A stretch of DNA of 64,000 bases, taken from NCBI RefSeq assembly GCF_006516955.1, contig NZ_VHLG01000009.1, positions 1 through 64,000 on the forward strand, in the 5' to 3' direction. The notes under the pieces were generated by a model. The model did not search any database. It saw nothing but the letters and a program-made list of their open reading frames with translations, and was not told the DNA's origin. Position 1 is the first letter of the stretch, and each line of letters begins with the position of its first letter. Source of the DNA: Martelella alba. GTDB taxonomy: Bacteria; Pseudomonadota; Alphaproteobacteria; Rhizobiales; Rhizobiaceae. A program made the translations under genes and the position numbers. Shown here piece by piece: positions 45,739 through 53,991 of the stretch.

Positions 45739-47994
45739 ATGGCCGAGGACCAGACCAGGCGGACAAGGGTGACATCAAGTCATTGGGGCGCCTTTGAGGT
45801 GGATATCGAGGGCGATCGGCTCGTCGCCACCCGGCCATTTTCGCGCGATCCCAACCCTTCGGCCATTCCCGCATCAATCCCTGCCGCAGTGCACCACAAA
45901 AGCCGCATCGCACGGCCGGCAATCCGGCGCGCCTGGCTGGAGCGGCATGAACGCAGCGGTCGCGGCAGTGATGATTTCGTGGCACTGCCCTGGGACGAAG
46001 CGCTCGACATCGCCGCAACAGAGATCGGTCGGATCCTGCGCGAGCACGGCAATGAAGCGATTTATGGCGGCTCCTATGGCTGGAGTTCTGCCGGCCGGTT
46101 CCACCATGCCCAAAGCCAGGTCCACCGTTTTCTCAACAGCATTGGCGGCTATGTCGCCTCCTTCGGCAGCTACTCCACCGGCTGCGCCCAGTCGATCATG
46201 CCGCATGTTTTCGGCGTCAACTTTCTCAAACTGCTCTATGAGCACCAGGACGGCTGGCAGACGATCCATGATCATACCGAAACGCTGGTAATGTTTGGCG
46301 GGATCAACCCGAAAAATTCCCAGGTGAGCATGGGCGGCATTACCGAGCATGAAACGGCCAGCTGGTTCGACCGCTTTCATGCGCGCGGCATGAAGCTCAT
46401 CAATATCGGTCCGCAGCGCGGCGATGCCCCGCCCGGCAGCGAATGGATTGCGCTTCGCCCCGCCTCCGATACCGCGCTGATGCTGGCACTGGCCTATGTG
46501 CTGGAAAGCGAAGGCCTGGCCGACCACGCCTTTCTGGATCGCTATACCTGCGGCTTTGACCGCTTCCGCCCTTATCTGATGGGGGAAAGCGATGGTCAGC
46601 CCAAAAGCCCGGAATGGGCCGAACCGCTTTGCGGCGCAGCGCCTGATGCCATCCGGGCGCTTGCGCGCCGCATGGCATCAACCCGCACGCTGATCACCGT
46701 TGCCTGGTCACTCCAGCGCGGTGAACACGGCGAGCAACCATACTGGATGTCGGCGGTTCTGGCGGCCATGCTTGGCCAGATCGGCCTGCCCGGCGGCGGT
46801 GTCGGCTATGGCTATGGAGCCATTGGCGGTGTCGGAAAATCGCTCGTCGGCATGCGGGGCATGACATTTTCCCAATTCGAAAATCCGGTAAAAAAGGTCA
46901 TTCCCGTCGCCCGTGTCGGCGACATGCTGCGCCATCCCGGCGAACTTTATGATTTCAACGGCAGGCGCGAGCCCTATCCTGATATCCGCCTGATTTACTG
47001 GGCTGGCGGCAACCCCTACCATCATCATCAGGACCTGAACGCCCTGCACGAAGCCTGGCAACGGCCCGAGACCATTATCGTCAACGAACCCTGGTGGACG
47101 GCAACCGCCAAACGGGCCGATATCGTTTTCCCGGCCACCACACCTTATGAACGCGAAGATATCGGCCGGTCCAATCTTGACGACTATCTCTTCCACATGC
47201 CCAAGCTGATCCCGCCCGTGGCAGAAGCACGCGATGATTACGACATTTTCACCGGGCTTGCAGAGCGCCTTGGTGCCGGCGAGACCTTTACCGGAGGCAG
47301 AAGCGCGGATGAGTGGATAACGCTTCTCTATGAGGAGTTCCGCAGCCTCGCCGCAGCGCAGGACATCGTCGTGCCGGATCTTGACGGCCTGCGCGCCAGC
47401 AACTGGGTCCGTCTGCCCATCAAGGATGACGGGCCCAACCGCACGCTTTTCGCGCCTTTCCGGGAGGATCCCGACGCGTCCCCGCTTGGCACGCCTTCAG
47501 GCCGGATCGAGATCTTCTCGGACCGGATCGATGGCTTCGGTTATGATGACTGCCCCGGCCATCCGGTCTGGCTGCCACCATCGGAATGGCTGGGTACGGC
47601 CACAGAGCAGATGCCGCTGCATCTGGTCTCGCCGCAGCCCGGCGACAAGCTGCACAGCCAGCTGGAATGCGCCCTGGCCGACTGCGACGGCGCAAGGCCG
47701 GCAACGCTGATCATCCATCCGCAGGATGCAAAGCAGCGCGGCATCAAAAGCCGCGACCTCGTGCGCGTTTTCAACGCCCGCGGCGCCTGCCGGGCCCGTG
47801 CGCTGATCTCCGATGATATCCATCCACAGGTGGTCGCCCTGCCGACCGGCGCCTGGTACGGCGACCCCTCTGACAATATTGACCCGGACGGAAACCCCAA
47901 TGTGCTGACAAAAGATGTCGGCACATCGCGCCTTGGTCAGGGCTGCAGCGCGCATACGGCGCTGGTGGAGGTCGCACCGCTCACCGCCTCATAG
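45739..47994 (+). CDS. Molybdopterin-dependent oxidoreductase (BisC/TorA/DMSO-reductase family)
   Basis: A 751-residue single-subunit enzyme without a Tat signal, so cytoplasmic like BisC (biotin sulfoxide reductase). The N-terminus VTSSHWGAFEVDIEGD is typical, the Mo-ligand region is GSYSTGCAQSIMPHVFG with the Ser ligand, and cofactor segments include MFGGINPKNSQVSMGGI, LGQIGLPGGGVGYGYG and WTATAKRADIVFPATT. The C-terminal cap has GDKLHSQLE. It reduces S- or N-oxides. The substrate is unproven. The downstream reading frame is a truncated LprI-like fragment. Confidence 0.9.
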   Translation: MAEDQTRRTRVTSSHWGAFEVDIEGDRLVATRPFSRDPNPSAIPASIPAAVHHKSRIARPAIRRAWLERHERSGRGSDDFVALPWDEALDIAATEIGRILREHGNEAIYGGSYGWSSAGRFHHAQSQVHRFLNSIGGYVASFGSYSTGCAQSIMPHVFGVNFLKLLYEHQDGWQTIHDHTETLVMFGGINPKNSQVSMGGITEHETASWFDRFHARGMKLINIGPQRGDAPPGSEWIALRPASDTALMLALAYVLESEGLADHAFLDRYTCGFDRFRPYLMGESDGQPKSPEWAEPLCGAAPDAIRALARRMASTRTLITVAWSLQRGEHGEQPYWMSAVLAAMLGQIGLPGGGVGYGYGAIGGVGKSLVGMRGMTFSQFENPVKKVIPVARVGDMLRHPGELYDFNGRREPYPDIRLIYWAGGNPYHHHQDLNALHEAWQRPETIIVNEPWWTATAKRADIVFPATTPYEREDIGRSNLDDYLFHMPKLIPPVAEARDDYDIFTGLAERLGAGETFTGGRSADEWITLLYEEFRSLAAAQDIVVPDLDGLRASNWVRLPIKDDGPNRTLFAPFREDPDASPLGTPSGRIEIFSDRIDGFGYDDCPGHPVWLPPSEWLGTATEQMPLHLVSPQPGDKLHSQLECALADCDGARPATLIIHPQDAKQRGIKSRDLVRVFNARGACRARALISDDIHPQVVALPTGAWYGDPSDNIDPDGNPNVLTKDVGTSRLGQGCSAHTALVEVAPLTAS

Positions 47995-48466
47995 CATGGA
48001 TGAGAGGAACGCGACGATGCTCAGCCTTTCAGCTGCTCTGACGCTTGTTGCCCCCTTTCCTGTGCATGTTTCAGCCGCGCCCTCCCCGCAGTTTGATTGC
48101 AGCAAGACGGAGGGCCCGGCTGAAACGCTGACTTGCGCCGCCCCGTTGCTTGGCGCTTTGGATCAGCGCCTGGCAGCACGTTATGCGGCGGAGATGCATG
48201 TGGCGTAAAAAAACATCTGCAAAAAGGTCTTCTGAACCACCGGTGTCTCAGACAACCGCTTGGAGTCGGAAACGGCAGTACGCTCGGGCGCAGTCTGAGT
48301 GCAGGCCGAAACAGGAGCGCAGCTGCAGGAAAGAAAAGTTCCAGCCCAGGCCACGCAAATCGGATTGGAGGGCAGCAAGGCACCGATAGAAATGGTGTCA
48401 GGAGAGGACAAATCTCGAACCGAAACCCGCGCTTTGGGTTGGTAGGCGGCAAAGCGCGGATAAAGA
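47995..48466. other. Low-information interval before tRNA-Leu
   Basis: The first 210 bp encode the LprI-like fragment. The remaining 260 bp have no SD-supported ORF and no clear hairpin with T-run. Confidence 0.5.
48017..48208 (+). pseudogene. Truncated LprI-like (DUF1311) exported protein
   Basis: An ATG with GAGAGGA upstream opens a 63-codon frame: a signal peptide (LSAALTLVAPFPVHVSAAP), then FDCSKTEGPAETLTCAAPLLGALDQRLAARYAAE, which is the first third of a lysozyme-inhibitor LprI-type domain (first two Cys). It stops at GTGGCGTAAAAAAAC. A full domain needs about 60 more residues; neither other frame restores it convincingly. It is either a decayed remnant or a short exported peptide. Confidence 0.55.
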
Positions 48467-48551
48467 TGGTGCGCGTGAAGGGACTCGAACCCCCACACCT
48501 TTCGGCGGCAGGACCTAAACCTGCTGCGTCTACCAATTCCGCCACACGCGC
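48467..48551 (-). tRNA. tRNA-Leu (anticodon TAG)
   Basis: The minus strand reads GCGCGTG at the 5' end pairing with CACGCGC at the 3' end, a class II tRNA with a long variable arm. The anticodon stem GCAGG/CCTGC encloses TTTAGGT, giving anticodon TAG. T-loop GGTTCGAGTCC is intact and the terminal CCA is encoded. It is 85 nt including CCA. Confidence 0.97.
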
Positions 48552-48877
48552 AAGGCTGCCCTTCATAGGGCAGTTGCCACGTCGTTGCAAGCGGTGAGAC
48601 AGGGAAGGAAGGCCAGGTAACACTTCGCTGCAAGTCAGCGCTAGACCTGATCCGTTTCGCGTGACGGCACACTCTATTGCCCGTGTTTTCGCCAGTTTTC
48701 AGCTATCTGCGAACCCGTCAAATATTGGCATGCGCAAAATGCATATCTTCCATGTTCAGATGGCACTCCAATTCCGCCACATTCCTGCGTATAACAAAAT
48801 CAACGAAGCGACGGAGACCTAACAAGCCAAAGCGGTTTGGAATTGAGTTCGTCGCAAACCCGCATCGCGGGATACAA
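48552..48877. other. tRNA upstream region with duplicated tRNA fragment
   Basis: This 326-bp gap lies between divergent tRNA-Leu and the sRNA. It contains a 14-nt exact copy (48768-48781) of the tRNA-Leu 5' segment (48533-48546). A promoter for the sRNA should lie at its right end, including a CCCGC-ATC-GCGGG palindrome just before the assumed start. No ORF is supported. Confidence 0.5.
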
Positions 48878-49004
48878 GAGTTTCGAAGTCGCGTACTCCT
48901 CCTCCCAACGCGCTTCGATAAGGGTGACGGCACTCCTCCTCCCAGTCGTCAGCCACACCAAATGACGCTCACCGGATCCTCCTCCCCCGGTGAGCGTTAT
49001 TTTT
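48878..49004 (+). ncRNA. Trans-acting sRNA of the alpha-r14/NfeR1 type (three anti-SD loops)
   Basis: Three consecutive hairpins each present the same motif, CTCCTCCC, in the loop. Hairpin 1 is TCGAAG-T-CGCGT paired with ACGCG-CTTCGA (48882-48917). Hairpin 2 is GACGGC with GTCGTC (48930-48954). Hairpin 3 is the terminator stem. In rhizobia, NfeR1/alpha-r14 sRNAs carry exactly this arrangement and base-pair with Shine-Dalgarno regions of many transport mRNAs. The 5' end is estimated from the known length (about 120 nt) and a GATACAA -10-like box at 48871-48877. Two DUF1127 genes follow. Confidence 0.82.
48965..49004 (+). terminator. sRNA terminator with CCTCCTCCC loop
   Basis: A perfect 11-bp stem (48965-48975 with 48987-48997), loop ATCCTCCTCCC, then TATTTTTTT. 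It serves as the third anti-SD loop of the sRNA. Confidence 0.93.
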
Positions 49005-49241
49005 TTGCCGATATGCATGTTTACCGGCAAAGAGCACCCTGTCGCACCAAACTTTCTGCCTTCTCGCTTTCTGCCGACCGGTCCTGACCGTTTTTCGGGC
49101 AGATTTTCGCGCCAGCCGTGCAATCAGCGCATAGGCGACACGATCAACGCGCGCTCCCGGTCACGCCGCGACAGGCGTATATTCACGACATCAAAAAGAG
49201 AGGCGCAAGACGCGCCGGAGACCGAAGAAAGAGGTGTCGAC

Positions 49242-49385
49242 ATGATGATGGTTCGCTCGTTCAGCAATTGGCTCAAATATCGTCAGGCCGTTTCACAACT
49301 CAGCCACTTGAACGCAAGAAAGCTGGCAGATGTCGGTATCGCCCCTGCAGAAATCCGCGCCGTTGCCCGCAAGGCCTGCTTCTGA
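49242..49385 (+). CDS. DUF1127 domain protein, copy 1
   Basis: A 47-residue basic protein ending in the DUF1127 signature LNARKLADVGIAPAEIRAVARKA. The three initial ATG codons are 49242, 49245 and 49248, and GAGGT sits about 6 nt before the first. DUF1127 proteins are small Arg-rich helical proteins linked to sRNA maturation and phosphate or stress metabolism in alphaproteobacteria (CcaF1 in Rhodobacter). It lies 237 bp past the CTCCTCCC-loop sRNA. Confidence 0.85.
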   Translation: MMMVRSFSNWLKYRQAVSQLSHLNARKLADVGIAPAEIRAVARKACF

Positions 49386-49411
49386 GCCGCTCGCCACCCT
49401 ACCCGCTGCCG

Positions 49412-49435
49412 CAGCAGTCCTTCTGCTGAAAGGAC
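49412..49435 (+). promoter_or_regulatory. Mutually exclusive hairpins between DUF1127 genes
   Basis: CAGCAG/CTGCTG (49412-49417 with 49423-49428) and GTCCTT/AAGGAC (49417-49422 with 49430-49435) share bases, so only one can form. This may act as a small RNA switch or processing site 3' of copy 1. Confidence 0.3.
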
Positions 49436-49610
49436 CTGAACAGGCACTGCAATAGCCTTAATTTCAGCCATATATCCTCGATTGCCTACAAAATAGTCGA
49501 CACTTCGCATAAATGCATGGCAGTTGCACAAGCTTTGCACACCATTTTCGAAAAATACCGACTATATGAACGGGCAAGGCAACAAGCCAACAAAAATCGA
49601 GGAAGCACTC

Positions 49611-49754
49611 ATGAACCCCTTTCGACTGACTGGCGCATGGCTCAGCTATCGCCGCACCCGTAGCCAGCTGCGTCGGCTGAGCGATTATGAACTGAAGGAT
49701 ATCGGCCTTACCAGCTCCGATATTGACCGCGTAGCTGCACGGGCTTTCCGTTGA
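49611..49754 (+). CDS. DUF1127 domain protein, copy 2
   Basis: A 47-residue paralogue: MNPFRLTGAWLSYRRTRSQL then LSDYELKDIGLTSSDIDRVA, a textbook DUF1127 C-terminus. GAGGAAG precedes the ATG at about 6 nt. The 3' region is unusually structured and ends in a terminator whose loop contains CCTCCC. The two copies are about 35 percent alike by eye, so the duplication is old. Confidence 0.9.
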   Translation: MNPFRLTGAWLSYRRTRSQLRRLSDYELKDIGLTSSDIDRVAARAFR

Positions 49755-49762
49755 TCTGCGCG

Positions 49763-49920
49763 CAGCACGGCGATTTCGCCGCGCTGAGACTGCATGAAGC
49801 TTACCGCTGGCATGTCGGCAAAAGGAGAACCTTCGGGCAAGACCTTGCCGATATGCAGAGAAGCTCACGTGAAATGACCTACGAGTAGACGGCGCCCCTC
49901 CCTGCGGCGCCGTTTTCTTT
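49763..49920 (+). ncRNA. Structured 3' region of DUF1127 copy 2, candidate 3'-UTR sRNA
   Basis: Three hairpins follow the DUF1127 stop: CAGC-CGGCG with CGCCG-GCTG (49763-49786); a 12-bp arm GCATGTCGGCAA with TTGCCGATATGC (49810-49821 with 49845-49856); and the terminator. The arrangement resembles 3'-derived sRNAs described downstream of DUF1127 in Rhodobacter. No ORF is present. Confidence 0.4.
49889..49920 (+). terminator. Terminator after DUF1127 copy 2
   Basis: An 8-bp stem ACGGCGCC with GGCGCCGT (49889-49896 with 49906-49913), loop CCTCCCTGC, then TTTCTTTT. Confidence 0.9.
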
Positions 49921-50028
49921 TGTGCTTTCGTGACAACGCATATCATCGCCGGATCAATGCACTTGTCAGAGCGTCATTTCCGCCTATGTTGGGGCACTTT
50001 TTCTGAGAAGCATTCTGGAAGTCTGCCC

Positions 50029-51141
50029 ATGTCGACCTTTGGCCGTTTCACCCCGCTGATCAACGCATTGCCTTCAACGGTTCCCTTTGTCGGGCCGGAA
50101 GCGCTGGAGCGCATCTATGGCAGGCCGATGCAGGCCCGCATCGGCGCCAATGAAAGCGGTTTCGGCCCTGCACCCTCGGTGATCCGCGCCATGCAGGAAC
50201 AGGCTGGCTCGGTCTGGATGTATGCGGATCCGGAACATTTTGAGCTGAAACAGGCCATCGCCACACATCACGGCCTGTCGCCGAAGAACATCGTGATAGG
50301 CGAAGGGGTGGACAGCCTTCTGGGCCTCACCGTCCGGCTGGTGGTGGAAAAGGGCACCAAAGTCGTTACCTCAAAAGGCGGCTACCCGACTTTCTCATAC
50401 CATGTCGACGGTTTCGGCGGTGAGCGTATTGGCGTCGCCTATGACGGCGACCGCGAAAATCTGCCCGGCCTTCTTGAGACTGCCATCCGCGAAGACGCGA
50501 CCATGGTCTATTTCGCCAATCCCGATAATCCGATGGGCAGCTGGTGGGAGGCTGAGGATGTGCTGGAATTCGCCCGTGCCCTGCCGGAAACCTGCCTGCT
50601 TGTCCTGGATGAAGCCTATTGCGAATGTGGTCCGCTGACGGCCTTCCCGGCAAGCGACAGCCTGATCGATCTGCCGAATGTGCTTCGTTTCCGCACCTTC
50701 TCCAAGGCCTACGGTCTGGCTGGCGCGCGCGTCGGCTATGCCATGGGCGCACCGGAAACAATCGCCATGTTCGACAAGATCCGCAATCATTTCGGCATGC
50801 CGCGCCTCAGCATTGTTGCAGCACTCACAGCGCTTGCCGATCAGCCTTACTTGCAGGCCGTCATCGGTCGCATTCGCGAATCGCGTGATGAAATCGGGCG
50901 GATTGCCGCGGCAAACGGATTTGAAGCCCTGCCCTCGGCCACCAATTTCGTCGCGGTTGATTGTGGCCGCGATGGCGCCTATGCCCGCGCCATTGTTGAC
51001 GCGCTCGGCAAGCGCGGCGTCTTCATCCGGATGCCGGGCATTGCCCCGCTTGATCGCTGTATCCGCATTTCGACGGGCCCCTCCGCCGATATGGAGCTGC
51101 TGGAAGCAGCATTGCCGGCCGTTCTCGCAGAACTCGGCTGA
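50029..51141 (+). CDS. PLP-dependent aminotransferase (HisC-like)
   Basis: A 370-residue class I/II aminotransferase of the histidinol-phosphate type. Motifs are IGANESGFGPAPSV near the start, YFANPDNPMGSWWEAEDVL, LVLDEAYCECG and the PLP-lysine segment FRTFSKAYGLAGARVGYAMG. It could be a second HisC or an aromatic or tropinone-type transaminase; no his genes are adjacent. The ATG at 50029 is used because the 33-residue extension is not conserved-looking. Downstream is the convergent Sel1-like gene. Confidence 0.88.
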   Translation: MSTFGRFTPLINALPSTVPFVGPEALERIYGRPMQARIGANESGFGPAPSVIRAMQEQAGSVWMYADPEHFELKQAIATHHGLSPKNIVIGEGVDSLLGLTVRLVVEKGTKVVTSKGGYPTFSYHVDGFGGERIGVAYDGDRENLPGLLETAIREDATMVYFANPDNPMGSWWEAEDVLEFARALPETCLLVLDEAYCECGPLTAFPASDSLIDLPNVLRFRTFSKAYGLAGARVGYAMGAPETIAMFDKIRNHFGMPRLSIVAALTALADQPYLQAVIGRIRESRDEIGRIAAANGFEALPSATNFVAVDCGRDGAYARAIVDALGKRGVFIRMPGIAPLDRCIRISTGPSADMELLEAALPAVLAELG

Positions 51142-51161
51142 ACCGCCAGCAACCTAATTTC

Positions 51162-51410
51162 TCAGTGCAGCGTCATCCACTGGCGCGCAGCGCGCAGCGC
51201 CCGCGCCAGTTCATCCTTGCTCATATGGAGCGCCAGTTCCGACCGATAGCGTTCGGCTTTCTCGTCACCGGCAATCGCCGCGATATTCAACCACTTATGC
51301 GCCTCAACAAAATCGGCAGGTCCGTCATGGCCGGCCGCTGCCCGCAATCCGAGCCTGAGGCAGGCTGCAGTGTTGATGCGGGCAAGCGGCGTGTCTTCGG
51401 CCATATACAT
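51162..51410 (-). CDS. Sel1-like repeat small protein
   Basis: An 82-residue protein with one Sel1-type repeat: GLRAAAGHDGPADFVEAHKWLNIAAIAGDEKA, followed by a helix ending in ALRAARQWMTLH. The ATG at 51410 has AGGAG 7 nt upstream; ATG at 51416 would be only 1 nt from it. Function unknown; short Sel1-like proteins of this type are common in rhizobia. Confidence 0.75.
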   Translation of the reverse strand: MYMAEDTPLARINTAACLRLGLRAAAGHDGPADFVEAHKWLNIAAIAGDEKAERYRSELALHMSKDELARALRAARQWMTLH

Positions 51411-51622
51411 TGTCATTCTCCTATCACCTGTGCCGTCATTGCGGCCACGGAGCCTTCTGGCCCTTCGTTGAAATCGACAATGCCGCCGAGGCTTTAACAA
51501 ATCTCCCAACGCATTTGCTTAACAAAATGGTTCAGCTGCGCCCCAGATCAGGGAACGCAATAAAATATATTAAAATCAATATGTTAAATTAATATTCTCG
51601 ATTCAACATCGGTTTACCATCA

Positions 51623-51660
51623 AAAAAGCCGTCCAGCTTTTCCACAGCTGAACGGCTTTT
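51623..51660 (-). terminator. Terminator of the GST gene
   Basis: On the minus strand AAAAGCCGTTCAGCT pairs with AGCTGGACGGCTTTT, followed by further T. It begins about 20 bp past the GST stop codon. Confidence 0.85.
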
Positions 51661-51680
51661 GACGGTCATTTCTGGCGCTG

Positions 51681-52379
51681 TCAGCGCGCCTTCTGGCCGA
51701 ACAGAACACTCTGTGCCCCCTTGTCGGAGGCGAGGTTCATCTTGGCGCGCTCATCCTGCCCGACGGCAAGGCCACGCTTGACAGCCGGGCGGTCGATCAC
51801 CGTCTCATACCAGCGCTTCAGATGCGGGAAGTCATCAAGGCTCTGGCCCTGCGCCTCATGCGACTTGACCCAGCCGATCGAGGCCATATCGGCGATGGAG
51901 TAATCACCACCGAGATAGTCGACCTCGGCAAGACGCGTGTTCATCACGCCGTAGAGACGGTTGACCTCATTGGTATAGCGGTTGATGCCATATTCGATTT
52001 TCTCAGGCGCATAATTGCGGAAATGATGCGCCTGCCCCGCCATGGGGCCAAGACCGCCGATCTGCCAGAACAGCCATTCCTCGACGGCAACCCGCGCGCG
52101 CTCGTCTTCGGGATAGAATTTTTTAAACTTGCGGCCGAGATATTGCAGGATCGCCCCGGATTCAAACACCGAGATCGGCGCACCGCCGGGACCGTCGGGA
52201 TCGACGATTGCGGGCATGCGGTTATTCGGCGAGATCTTGAGGAAATCCGGCTTGAACTGGTCGCCCTTGCCGATATTCACATAATTGACGTTGTAGGGAA
52301 CGCCTGCTTCTTCCAGGAAAATGGTGATCTTGTAACCGTTTGGAGTCGGCCAATAATAAAGCTCAATCGGTGTGTTCAC
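51681..52379 (-). CDS. Glutathione S-transferase (YfcG-like)
   Basis: A 232-residue GST. The N-terminal thioredoxin fold shows ELYYWPTPNGYKITIFLEEAG, KISPNNRMPAIVDPDG and the glutathione-binding ESGAILQYL, and the C-terminal helical domain has WLFWQIGGLGPMAGQAHHF. This is the YfcG/Ure2-like subfamily with disulfide-reductase activity. It is divergent from amn across 67 bp. Confidence 0.93.
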   Translation of the reverse strand: MNTPIELYYWPTPNGYKITIFLEEAGVPYNVNYVNIGKGDQFKPDFLKISPNNRMPAIVDPDGPGGAPISVFESGAILQYLGRKFKKFYPEDERARVAVEEWLFWQIGGLGPMAGQAHHFRNYAPEKIEYGINRYTNEVNRLYGVMNTRLAEVDYLGGDYSIADMASIGWVKSHEAQGQSLDDFPHLKRWYETVIDRPAVKRGLAVGQDERAKMNLASDKGAQSVLFGQKAR

Positions 52380-52446
52380 GACAAATCTCCTTGTCTGTAT
52401 GCTTCAAGATATAGCGAGGAATCGGCAGGTTAAAAGGGAGGTTGCC

Positions 52447-53985
52447 ATGAGACGCATCCCCCTTGCCAAGCCCTTAAGGATCGGACCGATGCATTTGAAT
52501 CATTCCCCCTTTACCGAAATCATCCGGCCAGAGCCGGTCGAACCGCGCCATTTTGGCGATGCGCGCGAGGCCGTGGAGGCCATCAAGGCACTCTACAAGC
52601 GCAATACCCGCTTCCTGATTGATGCCTTTGTCGGTCTGGCCAACGGCGCCGAAATCAAAGGACGGTATCGCGCCTGCTATCCGCAGGTCGGCATTGAGAT
52701 CGGCAGCTACAGCCTGACCGATTCGCGCCTCTCCTTCGGCCATGTTGCCTCACCCGGCAGCTATACGACGACGCTGACCCATCCGGATCTCTTCGAGAAC
52801 TATCTGATCGAACAGTTTGATCTGTTGATCCGCAACCATGGCGTTCCGCTGACGGTGTCCGAATCGGCCACACCCATCCCGCTGCATTTTGCCTTTGGTG
52901 AGAATGTTCATGTCGAGGCCAATGTCGCCGCCCTTGCCGATGTACCACTGCGCGATATCTTTGACACGCCTGATCTCAACACCACCGATGACCTGATTGC
53001 CAATGGCGAATATGAACCGGAACCCGGCGAGCCGCATCCGCTGGCGCCCTTTACCGCCCAGCGGATCGATTATTCGCTGGCGCGCCTCAGCCATTATTCG
53101 GCAACCAGTGCGGCGCATTTCCAGAATTTTGTGCTGTTTACCAACTACCAGTTCTATGTCGACGAATTCTGCGCCCATGCACGTAAGCTGATGGCTGAAG
53201 GCGGAGGCGGCTATTCGGCCTTTGTCGAACCGGGCAACAATGTCACGCTTGCAGGCGCCACGGAGCCGGAAGGTGGCTTCACCGGCATACGCCTGCCGCA
53301 AATGCCAGCCTATCATCTGAAGCGGCCGGACAATTCCGGCATCACCATGGTCAATATCGGCGTCGGCCCCTCCAACGCCAAGACGATTACCGACCACGTC
53401 GCCGTGCTGCGCCCGCATGCCTGGCTGATGCTGGGCCATTGCGCCGGTCTGCGCAATTCGCAACGCCTCGGCGACTATGTGCTGGCCCATGCCTATGTGC
53501 GCGAAGATCACGTGCTGGATGATGATCTGCCCGTCTGGGTGCCGATCCCGGCCCTTGCCGAAGTGCAGACGGCGCTGGAGGAGGCCGTTGCCGAGGTGAC
53601 TGGCCTTGAGGGCTACGAGCTGAAACGCATCATGCGCACCGGCACCGTTGCCACCATCGACAACCGCAACTGGGAACTGCGCGACCAGTCCGGCCCGGTA
53701 AAGCGGCTGTCGCAATCCCGCGCCATCGCGCTCGACATGGAATCAGCAACCATTGCCGCCAATGGCTTCCGCTTCCGCGTGCCCTATGGAACGCTGCTCT
53801 GCGTCTCCGACCGGCCGCTGCATGGTGAGCTGAAACTGCCCGGTATGGCCACGGCATTCTACAAGACCCAGGTCAGCCAGCATCTTCACATCGGCATCAT
53901 GGCGATGGAAAAGCTGGCAGCCATGCCGTCTGAGCGGCTCCACTCCCGCAAGCTCAGAAGCTTCTATGAAACGGCATTCCAGTAA
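52447..53985 (+). CDS. amn: AMP nucleosidase
   Basis: A 512-residue enzyme hydrolysing AMP to adenine and ribose-5-phosphate. Its unique N-terminal domain is followed by a PNP/UDP phosphorylase-type catalytic domain containing NIGVGPSNAKTITDHVAVLRPHAWLMLGHCAGLR and ALDMESATIAANGFRFRVPYGTLLCVSDRPL, both diagnostic. The ATG at 52447 has AGGGAGG with ideal spacing; ATG at 52489 is possible but the extra residues fit. It converges with the lipid kinase. Confidence 0.95.
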   Translation: MRRIPLAKPLRIGPMHLNHSPFTEIIRPEPVEPRHFGDAREAVEAIKALYKRNTRFLIDAFVGLANGAEIKGRYRACYPQVGIEIGSYSLTDSRLSFGHVASPGSYTTTLTHPDLFENYLIEQFDLLIRNHGVPLTVSESATPIPLHFAFGENVHVEANVAALADVPLRDIFDTPDLNTTDDLIANGEYEPEPGEPHPLAPFTAQRIDYSLARLSHYSATSAAHFQNFVLFTNYQFYVDEFCAHARKLMAEGGGGYSAFVEPGNNVTLAGATEPEGGFTGIRLPQMPAYHLKRPDNSGITMVNIGVGPSNAKTITDHVAVLRPHAWLMLGHCAGLRNSQRLGDYVLAHAYVREDHVLDDDLPVWVPIPALAEVQTALEEAVAEVTGLEGYELKRIMRTGTVATIDNRNWELRDQSGPVKRLSQSRAIALDMESATIAANGFRFRVPYGTLLCVSDRPLHGELKLPGMATAFYKTQVSQHLHIGIMAMEKLAAMPSERLHSRKLRSFYETAFQ

Positions 53986-53991
53986 CAGTAC

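Noticed and set aside
48133-48597. Long plus-strand ORF across the tRNA-Leu region
   Set aside because: It reads through the tRNA gene on the opposite strand and is low in complexity; no SD.
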